Under the pieces are notes generated by a model, which ran no database searches, was not told where the DNA came from, and worked only from the letters and a program-made list of their open reading frames with translations. 64,000 nucleotides of DNA from Kutzneria sp. CA-103260 (GTDB lineage Bacteria; Actinomycetota; Actinomycetes; Mycobacteriales; Pseudonocardiaceae), in assembly GCF_018263855.1 (NCBI RefSeq), contig NZ_CP073318.1:6448001-6512000 (forward strand). The letters are read 5' to 3'. The translations under genes were made by a program, and so were the position numbers. How positions within the stretch are numbered: position 1 is the first letter of the stretch; each line of letters opens with the position of its first letter. Shown one piece after another: positions 34,745 to 43,498 of this stretch.

Positions 34745-35842
34745 CTACAACAGATCGACACACTCGCGCAGAAAAGCGTTTACAGCAGCCCGCTCAGGCA
34801 GGTCGTCCAGCGAGATAACGTCCGCACTCTTGCGAATCTGACGATGAAGCACGTCATCCGCCGCGTTTCGGAACGCTTGAAGGCGCTTCAAATGCTTCTG
34901 ATCGGTTCGACCCCAAGAATGGTTACTAACCACCTGATCGAATGTCTTGCAACCAAACACCGGCGGCGTGTGATCGAGAATCGCCCGCAGAAGCGCATGG
35001 CAAGAATACCAACGATCATCCCGAAAGTTACTATTTAGTTCCTTTACAAGCTGAATCAGCTTATCCACACTCCACAGAGCGGACTTTTTTTGTTCGAGTT
35101 CAACCACCAGCTTGCTCGACACGTAACCTTCCGGCGGCGAAGCGGCAACCCCTTCGGGAATTGAGAGAAAAGTGTCAGTTGACAAATCGAGACCGTTAAC
35201 AATAATAACAGGATCCTTAGGCTCCACGGCAGAGGGCATGAAGCTTGAAACACGCTCAATATAGGTCTTTATGTCCTGAACGTTGCGATACTTAAGCAGT
35301 TCCCGAGTAAGCTGCCGTTGCCACTTGAGCGGATCGTTCGGATCATGACTGTAAGAGCCACCCCTGGTAGGCGGCTCGTGAAGAAGAATCTCTGGCAACC
35401 GCTTGAGCGCACTGTCACTGATCGACGGCAGCGTCTGCTTAATAAGGGCGGGGGTGATAGTCGGTCGACTGACTTGGTTCGGTGAAGATGGCGCCCCTAC
35501 CTGGAGTTCCACCATGATCCTAAGGACATTCAAGAACGGGTTTGCAAGTACAGTACCCAATTCGGGCAGATGGTAACTTGCCGCAACCGTAAGCGCAGGC
35601 CGATCCTGATCAGCCAGACCATGCCGGTCAAACCAAGCCAGACCATAGGACGGCCCGACCGCCGACTGCGAACCAACTCGGGGCAGCGAACGGATAAGCT
35701 CCCGTGCATCGAGATCCCGACGAGCAAGTGCGCCCTCAACGTAGTCCCAGATCGGCCACTCTCCGTCAGCCAGATACGGGCCAGCCATGGTTTGCAGAAG
35801 CAGCAACTGATCGTTACTGAGCGGGTCGAGTAGGTTAACCAA
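34745..35842 (-). CDS. Cargo protein with defence-like C-terminal domain
   Basis: This is a 365-residue protein. The N-terminus (LSNDQLLLLQTMAGPYLADGEWPIWDYVE) looks like a winged-helix segment. The last 112 residues (WSVDKLIQLVKELNSNF, YSCHALLRAILDHTPPVFG, FDQVVSNHSWGRTDQKHLKRLQ, AADDVLHRQIRKS) resemble a domain that recurs at the C-terminus of otherwise unlike proteins on mobile elements, which I associate with abortive-infection-type cargo from memory only. Base composition is AT-richer than the neighbours, suggesting a separate origin. The frame starts at TTG 35842; the first ATG (35788) would cut the N-terminal domain. Confidence 0.55.
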   Translation of the reverse strand: MVNLLDPLSNDQLLLLQTMAGPYLADGEWPIWDYVEGALARRDLDARELIRSLPRVGSQSAVGPSYGLAWFDRHGLADQDRPALTVAASYHLPELGTVLANPFLNVLRIMVELQVGAPSSPNQVSRPTITPALIKQTLPSISDSALKRLPEILLHEPPTRGGSYSHDPNDPLKWQRQLTRELLKYRNVQDIKTYIERVSSFMPSAVEPKDPVIIVNGLDLSTDTFLSIPEGVAASPPEGYVSSKLVVELEQKKSALWSVDKLIQLVKELNSNFRDDRWYSCHALLRAILDHTPPVFGCKTFDQVVSNHSWGRTDQKHLKRLQAFRNAADDVLHRQIRKSADVISLDDLPERAAVNAFLRECVDLL

Positions 35843-36013
35843 GGCTGCATCCGATCTGGTAAGCGTTGCCAGCGAGACGCATCGTACCCCTTACATCAAC
35901 TGTCAGCCTAGCGAGTATCCACGATTCAACACTAGAGGGGCAGACACAACCGCCCTCGTAGATGTCCAGCGACGCGCGTCAGACAACAGGTAACCACTTA
36001 CGACGTTACTACG

Positions 36014-37174
36014 TTACAGACCATCGAGCAGCCGTAGACGTCGCTGCTGACGTTTCGAGCCTATCTGATCCGCAAGCTGAACAGCGCGGCGGGCTTGCAG
36101 CCGAGCCTCGGCATGTTCGCCGGCAGCGGCAAGCGCCACCACAAGATCGACATGCAGCGCGGTTGCGGCACGCGTAAACGACGGATCGAGGCGGTCGAGG
36201 GCACCGGAAAGCACGCCAGCGGCTGACGCATCACCGAACCGGGCAAGCGCATGGCCGCGCCATCGCGCAAGATGGGTCGCATCAAGGACGACATAAGGTC
36301 CGTCGACACTTGCTGAGTCTATGGGCAGCAGAGTCGCCGCTTCATCGAAGGCACACAGACTTTCGCTGCGCATACCCATCGCCGCCAACGCTTCCCCGTG
36401 AGCGGCAGCAAGCCACGCTTGAAACAGTCGCGAATACGAGCCAGCTGCTCGCCTTCGAGCGTAACCCACCACATCGACAGCATCACTAGACCTGCCAATA
36501 TCAAGCAAGACAAAGGCTTGTTCAGCGAGAGAGTGCGTCTCGAATGACGGGGTTCCAGATTCAGCCGCAGCCGACTTCGCCTGTTCATAGTGCTGCCAGG
36601 AATCCGAGACGCTACCTATGTCCAAGGCTTGCCAGCCTGCCAGAGTGTGCAACTCCGAGAGCAGGCCTGCGAGTTGGCTTCGCACGGCTGGGGACAAGCT
36701 GTACGACATCAGTCGTTCCACCTGTCGAGCCTTCGTCTTCACCTCTTCATGAGCGACGATCGCACCCAACTGACGATCAAGCCGGCGGATGGCGTTGAGT
36801 TGCTCCGTCAGCAGCCCGATTACTGCGCTGTCGACTCGCTGGGAGACGCTGAGCATTAGGTGGAGCTCGCGGTCCGGGTCGGCAACTGCCTCACTGGCGA
36901 CGGGCGTAGACAGTAGGTCATCGATGCTCACACCGAAGATCCGTTCGAGCAGGCGAGCAGTCGCAGGACGCACCTTGCTAATCGGACGGCCGTCCGGGTG
37001 ACGACCGGTGGCGAGCCTCTGAAGATGACGAACGCTGAGCGTCCCTGGCTCGCCATGTTCGACTGCGAACTGCTCGGCGAACCGCGCGAACTCCTCGAAG
37101 GTCTGGCGGCGCTCCCTGATCCTCTGCTCAAGCACCGTTCGCGGCGGCCGGCCCGACGTGTCGTGCTGGGACAT
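36014..37174 (-). CDS. HTH-TPR regulator (copy 1 on the island)
   Basis: This 386-residue protein has an N-terminal HTH-like region (FARFAEQFAVEHGEPGTLSVRHLQRLATGRHPDG) resembling those of actinomycete XRE-type regulators, then TPR-like helical repeats from about residue 170. It is clearly paralogous to the protein at 44513-45646: LAGWQALDIGSVSDSWQHYEQAKSAA against LAGWEALDRNAVGQSWAHYERAKTAA, and RLFQAWLAAAHGEALAAMG against LLRAWLAAAHGEGLAATG. Three 11-nt repeats lie just upstream and suggest autoregulation. Confidence 0.75.
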   Translation of the reverse strand: MSQHDTSGRPPRTVLEQRIRERRQTFEEFARFAEQFAVEHGEPGTLSVRHLQRLATGRHPDGRPISKVRPATARLLERIFGVSIDDLLSTPVASEAVADPDRELHLMLSVSQRVDSAVIGLLTEQLNAIRRLDRQLGAIVAHEEVKTKARQVERLMSYSLSPAVRSQLAGLLSELHTLAGWQALDIGSVSDSWQHYEQAKSAAAESGTPSFETHSLAEQAFVLLDIGRSSDAVDVVGYARRRAAGSYSRLFQAWLAAAHGEALAAMGMRSESLCAFDEAATLLPIDSASVDGPYVVLDATHLARWRGHALARFGDASAAGVLSGALDRLDPSFTRAATALHVDLVVALAAAGEHAEARLQARRAVQLADQIGSKRQQRRLRLLDGL

Positions 37175-37195
37175 CCTGCAGCCCCCTCTCCGGAC

Positions 37196-37259
37196 ATGTC
37201 GTGGCTATGTCGTGCTCGTGTCATGGACCTCGACACGGGATGACGACAGTCTGATTTCA
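37196..37259. promoter_or_regulatory. Divergent regulatory region with 11-nt direct repeats and a shared 12-mer
   Basis: ATGTCGTG occurs at 37196-37203 and 37207-37214, with a degenerate third unit (GTGTCATG) 11 bp on. AGTCTGATTTCA at 37248-37259 is identical to 43801-43812, near the excisionase/repressor promoters. The segment separates the divergent HTH-TPR gene and the small-protein/methyltransferase genes. Confidence 0.5.
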
Positions 37260-37407
37260 GTCTGCCACGGCCGCTCGTAGGTGGTCAGCAGGCCGTCCGG
37301 CGATTCCGTCACGTGCACCGCTCCGCACACGCCGGACAACCCCACTACGGCGGGGGCCGGTCCCCGACGCGGCTCCCGCCGTAGCCGACCGTCGGAGGTG
37401 AGAAGAA

Positions 37408-37704
37408 ATGGCTGGGGTTGGGACCCGTACTTATCGATGGCTACCTGCCGACGGCAAGCGGCACGCCGTGCCAGGTGGCCGAGTCGTGCCGGGGGACGAG
37501 ATCGCGACGCTAGTTGGCGAGCGCGTGACGGTACCGACGCAGCGACTCGGGCCGACGGAGTGGACGTGGCCGACTTGCCTCGACTGTTGGAACGAGGCCA
37601 AGAAGTGCACCCACGTTTCGCTTGCAGGACTTGCCGTCCATCAAGGTGCAGCCCCCGAAACGCCACCGGCGGCATCGCGTCCGCGTAAGCGAAGGTCCGC
37701 CTGA
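37408..37704 (+). CDS. Small zinc-finger-like protein
   Basis: This 98-residue protein has TEWTWPTCLDCWNEAKKC, a CxxC plus C arrangement that may bind zinc, and a basic tail. GGAGGTGA lies 8 bp before ATG 37408, so translation is well supported. It precedes the PF04672-type methyltransferase by 47 bp and is probably cotranscribed. Similar small proteins accompany regulators on actinomycete elements; the function is unknown. Confidence 0.65.
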   Translation: MAGVGTRTYRWLPADGKRHAVPGGRVVPGDEIATLVGERVTVPTQRLGPTEWTWPTCLDCWNEAKKCTHVSLAGLAVHQGAAPETPPAASRPRKRRSA

Positions 37705-37751
37705 ACGCGACGCGATCCCGACAGCCGTTCCACCACTACAGGGAGCACACC

Positions 37752-38594
37752 ATGGGCATGGCCGACGGCCACGACCCGGCCGAGTGGAGCCGCAACGCGG
37801 ACTGGCGACCGTCCGAAGTCGACACCAAGCGCGCCAGCGCCGCTCGCATGTACGACTACTACCTTGGCGGCTCACACAACTTCGAGGTCGACCGCGTCAA
37901 GGCCAAGGAAGTCTTGCAAGTGCTTCCCGAGGCCCGCACCTTCGCCCGGCAGAACCGAAGCTTTCTGCGCCGGGCCGTGGAGTACGGCGTCCGACATGGC
38001 GTTCGCCAGTTCCTCGACCTTGGTTCTGGTCTACCCACCGCCGGCAACGTGCACGAGATCGCTCAGCGCACCGTGCCGGACGCTCGCGTGGTCTACGTCG
38101 ACAACGAACCCGTCGCCGTCACTCACAGCATCGATCTACTCAGGAACAACCCCTACGCCACGTGCATCCAGGAAGACATCTTGCGGCCCAACAGCGTCCT
38201 ACACCATCCGGAGACCACACGTCTGATCGACTTCTCGCAGCCGCTGATGGTGCTGATGTGCGCGGTGCTGCATTTCGTCTCGGCCGAGCGCCACCCCGCC
38301 GAGATCGTCCGTGGCTATTCGGACGCACTGGCCTCGGGCAGCTACCTCGCCCTCTCACACGCCACCGCCACCGACTATCCCGAGCGACTCGCCCGCGTGA
38401 TCGAGATCTACCAGCAGACGCAGAACACCGCACACCTACGGTCACGTGCCGAGACGACAGCGATGCTCGCCCCGTTCGAACACCTGGTGTTCCCTGGCGT
38501 CGTCTACACGCCCGAGTGGCGACCCGAACACTGGGCCGACGTCGGCAACCCCGCCGAGTCGCTGGCCTTCGCGGCTGTTGCTTACCTCCCCTGA
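37752..38594 (+). CDS. PF04672-type SAM-dependent methyltransferase
   Basis: This 280-residue protein opens with the family hallmark RASAARMYDYYLGGSHNFEVDR. The SAM motif I FLDLGSGLPTAGNVHEIA and acidic motif II VVYVDNEPVAV follow, then LMVLMCAVLHFV and the late motif AEWRP-like TPEWRPEHWAD. These proteins are very common in actinomycetes, and their substrate is not established. It stands in the island between a small zinc-finger-like gene and an uncharacterised gene on the same strand. Confidence 0.88.
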   Translation: MGMADGHDPAEWSRNADWRPSEVDTKRASAARMYDYYLGGSHNFEVDRVKAKEVLQVLPEARTFARQNRSFLRRAVEYGVRHGVRQFLDLGSGLPTAGNVHEIAQRTVPDARVVYVDNEPVAVTHSIDLLRNNPYATCIQEDILRPNSVLHHPETTRLIDFSQPLMVLMCAVLHFVSAERHPAEIVRGYSDALASGSYLALSHATATDYPERLARVIEIYQQTQNTAHLRSRAETTAMLAPFEHLVFPGVVYTPEWRPEHWADVGNPAESLAFAAVAYLP

Positions 38595-38620
38595 TCCGTG
38601 TTGACCCGGAGCACTTATCC

Positions 38621-39682
38621 ATGGCTCACCGCCTCTCACTGGTCCGCAGGCTCGGAGAACTTCGTCGGCTCTACACTGCCGAGACCGACTCCACCTTGTG
38701 GCCCGCCGTCACCACAGGCATCGCATCACTTACCGACCAGTCCCGAACGACGATCCGCGACGTTCTCGACACTGGCTTCGAGACCCGCCTGCTCGGTGAG
38801 AATTCCCTTCCACCGGTGGATGATCGGATGCGGTGCGCGGTGCTGTCCGACGCCACCGACCCCGCGCAGCAACAACTCGAAGCCGCAGTCCTGTTCGCGT
38901 TGGGCCGGACTGCGCCCTACCGGTGGCCGGCAACCAGTGTGGTAGCGCCGATGCCCGTATGCACGATGGTCCACCCCGACATCAAGGACATGCGGACGGT
39001 GTTGCATCTGCGCCCGGCCGCCGCAGCGCCGATGCTGGCGGAGCTTCTCCCTCACGCTGTCAACGGCCGTGTACATGGGATGCCAGGGCTGCGCGTGAGC
39101 CTGCGTCGCCGGCACGTGCGACTGTGCCTTGCCGACAGCGGCGAGTCCGTGTCCGTCGCGTTGGCTGGCACGAGCTTTCGGCAATGGAGCGCCATGCTTG
39201 CCTTCGCTGGCGTGCTGACCGGCCACGAGTGGCCACCGGTCTTTGAGGACCCGTTGAGCGCCCCCGAACGTGGCGCAATTGCGGCAGGCTGCGTTCCTGG
39301 GCCGGCGTGGTTGGCTAGTGCGTTGTTCCGCCGTCTCCGTGTTCTGGGTACGACGGTGTGGTTGACCGTCCGGGAAGACGGTCCCACCTGCATTCGTGTG
39401 GAGTGGTGCGGTGGCCGCACTGCCGCTCAGGTCGCCACCGCGTTGGTACACCCATTGGCAGGTCTGCCCGGCGATGTGTTCACAGCGACGCGTGACGGTG
39501 CGGACAGCGTCACGGTCACCATCGAGGGAGCAGCCGACTGGGCGGCGGCGACGGTGATTCTGCGACGGGCATCCCTGAGCGCGTCGCCACCGTTCGATCG
39601 GATTGACACGGTGGACGCCTGGAAGGCGTTCAAGCTCGTGATGGCGCAGCCCCACCTGGTTTCACCAAAGCCAGCGGCGTAG
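38621..39682 (+). CDS. Uncharacterised protein, paralogue of 3146-3892
   Basis: This 353-residue protein has no recognised family. The start ATG 38621 is chosen because it matches the paralogue start and lies 26 bp after the methyltransferase gene; the open frame extends far upstream only as a shadow of that gene. Conserved blocks shared with the chromosomal copy are LVRRLGELRRLYTAE, DATDPAQQQLEAAV, SVALAGTSFRQWSAML and ALVHPLAGL. The island protein is about 100 residues longer, mainly after the third block. Confidence 0.7.
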   Translation: MAHRLSLVRRLGELRRLYTAETDSTLWPAVTTGIASLTDQSRTTIRDVLDTGFETRLLGENSLPPVDDRMRCAVLSDATDPAQQQLEAAVLFALGRTAPYRWPATSVVAPMPVCTMVHPDIKDMRTVLHLRPAAAAPMLAELLPHAVNGRVHGMPGLRVSLRRRHVRLCLADSGESVSVALAGTSFRQWSAMLAFAGVLTGHEWPPVFEDPLSAPERGAIAAGCVPGPAWLASALFRRLRVLGTTVWLTVREDGPTCIRVEWCGGRTAAQVATALVHPLAGLPGDVFTATRDGADSVTVTIEGAADWAAATVILRRASLSASPPFDRIDTVDAWKAFKLVMAQPHLVSPKPAA

Positions 39683-39814
39683 GTGACGGGTGGGACGGGG
39701 TACCTGGTACCCCGTCCCACCCGTCACATTCGCCGTTTGCGCTGGTAGAACGCCATACCTACCCGTCACGGCGGCTGTGACGGGGTAACACGTGCGTGAC
39801 GGCCGCTGTGACGC
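39683..39814. promoter_or_regulatory. 45-bp palindrome and GTGACGG repeats, candidate clt-like transfer locus
   Basis: A perfect palindrome (arms 39683-39704 and 39706-39727, one central base) is followed by repeats of its end sequence. GTGACGG occurs five times in either orientation (39683, 39721, 39763, 39777, 39796) and GTGACGC once (39808). Four of these are the 8-mer GTGACGGG. The cluster lies directly behind the FtsK/TraB-like gene, where Streptomyces plasmids carry the 8-bp TraB recognition repeats of clt. The palindrome could also terminate both convergent genes. Confidence 0.6.
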
Positions 39815-39817
39815 GTA

Positions 39818-41953
39818 TCAGTCCTCCGCATCGTCGCCCACCACGTCGCTGCCAGCCGCCTTGACGGCGGCGCGGATGTCGGCGGTGAAGTAGCCGCGTA
39901 CCTGCCGCACGTTGCCATCCGCCATCGGGATCCGGTCGCGCTTCGACCGACAGCCGAGATCGTTCATCTGGGTGCCGAACGTCGTCGGCTCGACCCCGAG
40001 CACCTCGACCAGTTCGGCTGTCGGCACGAACACGCGGCCGTCTTGCTCGTTGAGGTCCTCTCCGAGATATTCCACAACGGACGCCAACGGTTCCGGCAGC
40101 TCGACCAGTTCGGCATCGTCGGCCGGAGCGCTCGCGCTTCCAATCGCCTTGGCAACCGCAGCCCGGTCGAGCATCGGCGTCGGGTCAGCGCCGATCGCGT
40201 GCCCGCTCAACGTCCCGGCGGCCTCCCGCAGTGCCCGGCCACGCTGACAGACGGTCTTCCAGTCGGGGTTTGGCATGTAGTACGTCCGGACCGTCATGGC
40301 CAGCACGTCCGCGCCTGCCTCGGTCTCTCCGTCAGGCCGCAGGATGCCTACTCCCTTGTGCGACGCCAGCAGCTTGGACGAGTCGTAGCCACGGGTGTTC
40401 ATCTGCTCGCCGAGGATGATGTTGGAGTCCCGCCAGTCCATCACCCGCAGCGCGAATCGCGACCCGAGCACTGCCCGCAGCGACGTCGGTAACGAGCTAC
40501 CGTCCGGCCGTTGCGTGGCCAGGATGACCACGATGCCGGCCGCCGGCCCCTTCTTCGCCAACCACGTGAGTAGCTCGCCGAGGTACTTGCCGAGTGGGAC
40601 CTTCTTCCCCTCGGTCTCGACCGGGATGCGGGACTCCAGTGGGATGTGCGCCTCGTCGACGACCACAGCCGTGATCGGCATGTTCAGCGACTTGTCTCGT
40701 GAAATGGCTGGGGTGATCTTCGACTCGGGGCACGCCTCGTCATCCAGCTCCCGCATCCGCCCGTACCGACCTTGTGTCTCCGACACCAACTCCTCAAGCC
40801 ACGCCTTGAACTCCAGTAGGTGCCTGTCGTCGTCGCCGGAGAAGAACCGGTGCGCGCACGGCTCGCACGCGTCCCAGTCCTTGCCTCCCTTGAAGTCCGC
40901 CACGTACAACCGCGCGTAGGGGTCCAAGATCAGCCCCGCGGCTGCCAGCCGTTCGGCGAATGTCTTGCCCTGCCTGGGAATCGCACCGATCAGCAGCGAC
41001 GTCCACACGAGCGGCAGGTTCACCTTCCGAGCACGGGCATCATGTCCAAATGGGACCGGGCGCCAGGCGTCCCAGTGCTCAACGTTCAGCAGCGGCGTCC
41101 GCAGCGGCGGCGCCGCATACGGGTCTTCGTCGGCAACCCACAGCGAGACACGTCCGGCGTGGCCGCTGTTGCCTCGCACCCGCTCCACGATCAGTTGCAC
41201 TTCGTCCACCGCCAACGCCGAGGCGAGCGCTTCACGGTTTTTCACGACATCGGCAGCCTTGCGGGTGGCTGGCAGGTCGACCGTGATTGCCCACCCGTCG
41301 CCCTGCCGAGTGGCGCGTTCCACGAGCCGCAGCGTCTCGTCCTTGCCGATCAACTTAGCGTCACGGAACGCGTCCACCAACACCTGTGGGTCCATGGTCC
41401 AGGTCAGCGAGCGCGGACCGGCAAGGACCGGCTTGCGTCCAGGGCTACCTTCCTTGCGCCGGCCGAGGATGGCCAGCGCGACAGACGCAGCCGCGCCAGC
41501 GATCCACAGAGCCATCGTGCCGTACACGAGCTGAGCCACCAGCACGACGATGGCACTCGCGACGGTTACGGCACCGGTGACCTTCCACCGAAACAGCGTC
41601 AGCGCGCGAATCTCGGCGAACTTGTCGGCCAACTTCTCTGACTGCTCAGCTGCGCCGCGGTAGTCGTGAACGGTGACCCACTTCCGCCACCATCGCGCGG
41701 CCGCCATCAAGCCGCGGACTACTGCGCCGACGAGCCGGAACGGTGAACGCAGCACACGCACCACTAGATCCTTGGCTGCCTGCTTGGCCGCCTGGCGACT
41801 CTTGAGCGACAGCGGAACCCTTGGTGAACGCTGCCACCACGACGCGAACACGCGTCGAGCCGACGGCTGTGAGGTCTGCGCTGCGGTCTCGTCTACCAAC
41901 TCGGCGTCGTACACCGGATCGGCACGAACAACTTCGTACTCACGGGAAGTCAT
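39818..41953 (-). CDS. FtsK/SpoIIIE-type DNA translocase (TraB-like transfer protein)
   Basis: This is a 711-residue protein with two membrane spans at about 125-165. The FtsK/SpoIIIE motor has Walker A GAIPRQGKT at 323-331, Walker B ITAVVVDEAH near 430 and VVILATQRPDGSSLPTSLRAVLGSRFALRV. The C-terminal winged helix (EDLNEQDGRVFVPTAELVEVLGVEPTTFGTQMNDLG) is equivalent to the DNA-reading domain of TraB. Such proteins alone move double-stranded DNA between mycelia. It is the last gene of a coupled operon; its start overlaps the DUF2637 gene by 4 nt. Repeats behind it are a possible recognition site. Confidence 0.88.
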   Translation of the reverse strand: MTSREYEVVRADPVYDAELVDETAAQTSQPSARRVFASWWQRSPRVPLSLKSRQAAKQAAKDLVVRVLRSPFRLVGAVVRGLMAAARWWRKWVTVHDYRGAAEQSEKLADKFAEIRALTLFRWKVTGAVTVASAIVVLVAQLVYGTMALWIAGAAASVALAILGRRKEGSPGRKPVLAGPRSLTWTMDPQVLVDAFRDAKLIGKDETLRLVERATRQGDGWAITVDLPATRKAADVVKNREALASALAVDEVQLIVERVRGNSGHAGRVSLWVADEDPYAAPPLRTPLLNVEHWDAWRPVPFGHDARARKVNLPLVWTSLLIGAIPRQGKTFAERLAAAGLILDPYARLYVADFKGGKDWDACEPCAHRFFSGDDDRHLLEFKAWLEELVSETQGRYGRMRELDDEACPESKITPAISRDKSLNMPITAVVVDEAHIPLESRIPVETEGKKVPLGKYLGELLTWLAKKGPAAGIVVILATQRPDGSSLPTSLRAVLGSRFALRVMDWRDSNIILGEQMNTRGYDSSKLLASHKGVGILRPDGETEAGADVLAMTVRTYYMPNPDWKTVCQRGRALREAAGTLSGHAIGADPTPMLDRAAVAKAIGSASAPADDAELVELPEPLASVVEYLGEDLNEQDGRVFVPTAELVEVLGVEPTTFGTQMNDLGCRSKRDRIPMADGNVRQVRGYFTADIRAAVKAAGSDVVGDDAED

Positions 41954-42819
41954 TGCTGCGCCTCGCTTTCCGGCGTCGCTTTGCCGTCTTCGTTCGCATC
42001 GTTGGCAGGAGATCGCTCCACTTCGGACTTGAGCTCGACGGCCAACCGAGGTGACAGCCCACGCGCGCAGTTCGTTACCGACCGGACCCATGCGGGTGTG
42101 ATCTCGACACCAGGCGACCATGCGGTGCGCGCCTCGGCGAGGTAGTCCCCGAACAGCTTCCGGCGACGGTTGCTCTTGCGCCTCGGTCGCTCGGCCTTCT
42201 GCTGCTGAACAGGCGCGGGAGCGTTCACCGCCGAGGCGTTCGTGAACGCTGCGGTGACTGCTTCGGTCAACTTGTCGCGGAGATCAGTGACCGCCTCGGC
42301 GGCCACGAACACCACCAGCGGCGGAACCGAATGCAGCACGATCCCCGCCAGGGACCCCGCTGCATAGGACGCCCACGTGTTCATCACGTACGTGGCTGCG
42401 ACCGTGAGCCACTTCGCGCGACGCACCCATGGTCCGGTCTGGACCTGGTAGCGAGCCGTAACTTGCTCGGCTCGCAGGATCGCCAGCAGCACGAGCGACA
42501 CCGTTGGATCCAACAGCCACGCTGCCAGCCATGGAAGCGACCACGTCGCCGCGCCGGCCGCAGCGAACGCCTGCACGTTGGTCATGGTGAAGCCGAGGCC
42601 GAGCGTGATGCCGGCCCAGCACAGCCGGTCGACCTGGGTGCGCACGTGCTCGACCCGCAGCGCCACCACGTCCGGATGGGTCTGGTAGGCCCGCCGTTGG
42701 GCGGCCTCGGCAGCCTCCCGCGCGAGCTTCTCGGCTTGGTTGGTGGAAGGGCCGGGTGGCCGCCCGTGGGCGGCCACCGCTCCCTTCTCCTTCCGGTTGG
42801 ACCCGACGGAGTTGATCAT
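41950..42819 (-). CDS. DUF2637 membrane protein of the transfer operon
   Basis: This 289-residue protein has four spans: RLCWAGITLGLGFTMTNVQAFAAA opens the DUF2637 region, then LPWLAAWLLDPTVSLVLLAILRAEQV. A basic, hydrophilic C-terminal half (AERPRRKSNRRRKLFGDYL) follows. DUF2637 proteins are regular neighbours of FtsK-like transfer genes on actinomycete elements and may act like Spd spreading proteins. The start ATG 42819 overlaps the upstream gene by 4 nt. Confidence 0.85.
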   Translation of the reverse strand: MINSVGSNRKEKGAVAAHGRPPGPSTNQAEKLAREAAEAAQRRAYQTHPDVVALRVEHVRTQVDRLCWAGITLGLGFTMTNVQAFAAAGAATWSLPWLAAWLLDPTVSLVLLAILRAEQVTARYQVQTGPWVRRAKWLTVAATYVMNTWASYAAGSLAGIVLHSVPPLVVFVAAEAVTDLRDKLTEAVTAAFTNASAVNAPAPVQQQKAERPRRKSNRRRKLFGDYLAEARTAWSPGVEITPAWVRSVTNCARGLSPRLAVELKSEVERSPANDANEDGKATPESEAQQ

Positions 42820-43148
42820 CGCTGACCGCCTTTTCGCCGAGTCGGTGTGTCGGCCGTGCTCACGGTGAGGGCACGGGTCAACACGTAGGCCGCGAACAGG
42901 TCCGGCAGCCCGAGCACCACCAGTCGCAACGTCGTGTCCCCGCCGTAAGTGATCACGAGCCACTGAACGCCGAGGAGTGTCGCGCCCCCGAGCAGCACCC
43001 GGCCGGCGAGCGAGAACAACCGGACGCCTGTGCGTGCCGCCTCGGCGGCAGCCTTCGCGCTACGGCGTCCAGCACGCCACACCAGGAGGAGACCAACCAG
43101 CACGCCCAGACCGGCGAGCAGCGGCATCATCGGCAGGTTGACCGTCAT
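42816..43148 (-). CDS. Small membrane protein of the transfer operon
   Basis: This 110-residue protein has three hydrophobic segments (LLAGLGVLVGLLLVW, VLLGGATLLGVQWLVI, LVVLGLPDLFAAYVLTRAL) and a short basic tail. No family name is recognised. The ATG at 43148 overlaps the WhiB gene by 4 nt and its own stop overlaps the DUF2637 gene by 4 nt, so it is a fixed part of the operon, perhaps a spread-type protein. Confidence 0.75.
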   Translation of the reverse strand: MTVNLPMMPLLAGLGVLVGLLLVWRAGRRSAKAAAEAARTGVRLFSLAGRVLLGGATLLGVQWLVITYGGDTTLRLVVLGLPDLFAAYVLTRALTVSTADTPTRRKGGQR

Positions 43149-43498
43149 GCCTGCGGCCCTCCGCCCTGTCGGCGAGCCAGCCACACGCGGTAGACCTCGC
43201 GCCGGTCCTCTTCGGACAGCGCTCCCCAAACTCCGACCGTCGATTCCCCGGCGGTGCGCAGTTCGTGTTCAAGGCACTCCCGCTGAACTGGGCAGCCCGC
43301 GCACAGCCGCGCGGCCAGCTCACGGTCGTTCAACTCCTCGTCGGCCCACTCAGGATCGTCGTCGTTGGCGACCAGCCACATGCACGTGCCGTCGGTGGTG
43401 ACGATCTCCAACAGCACGTCGTCGGGCACGGTGGCGTAGCGGTCCAGGTCCGCTGCTACCACCTCGAAGTAGTTGTCACGAAACTCGTCACGGTTCAC
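43145..43498 (-). CDS. WhiB-family [4Fe-4S] regulator
   Basis: This 117-residue WhiB-like protein has cluster ligands C39, C66, C69 and C75 (C-X26-C-X2-C-X5-C) and the turn GVWGALSEEDRR. WhiB-like proteins bind sigma factor and respond to redox or nitric oxide. The GTG at 43498 makes a GTGA overlap with the excisionase gene; a second GTG at 43501 is possible. It is the second gene of the transfer operon and may control transfer functions. Confidence 0.9.
   Translation of the reverse strand: MNRDEFRDNYFEVVAADLDRYATVPDDVLLEIVTTDGTCMWLVANDDDPEWADEELNDRELAARLCAGCPVQRECLEHELRTAGESTVGVWGALSEEDRREVYRVWLARRQGGGPQA

Noticed and set aside
37622-39682. A single 686-residue protein
   Set aside because: Its first half overlaps the PF04672-type methyltransferase in another frame; the paralogue at 3146-3892 supports a start at 38621.
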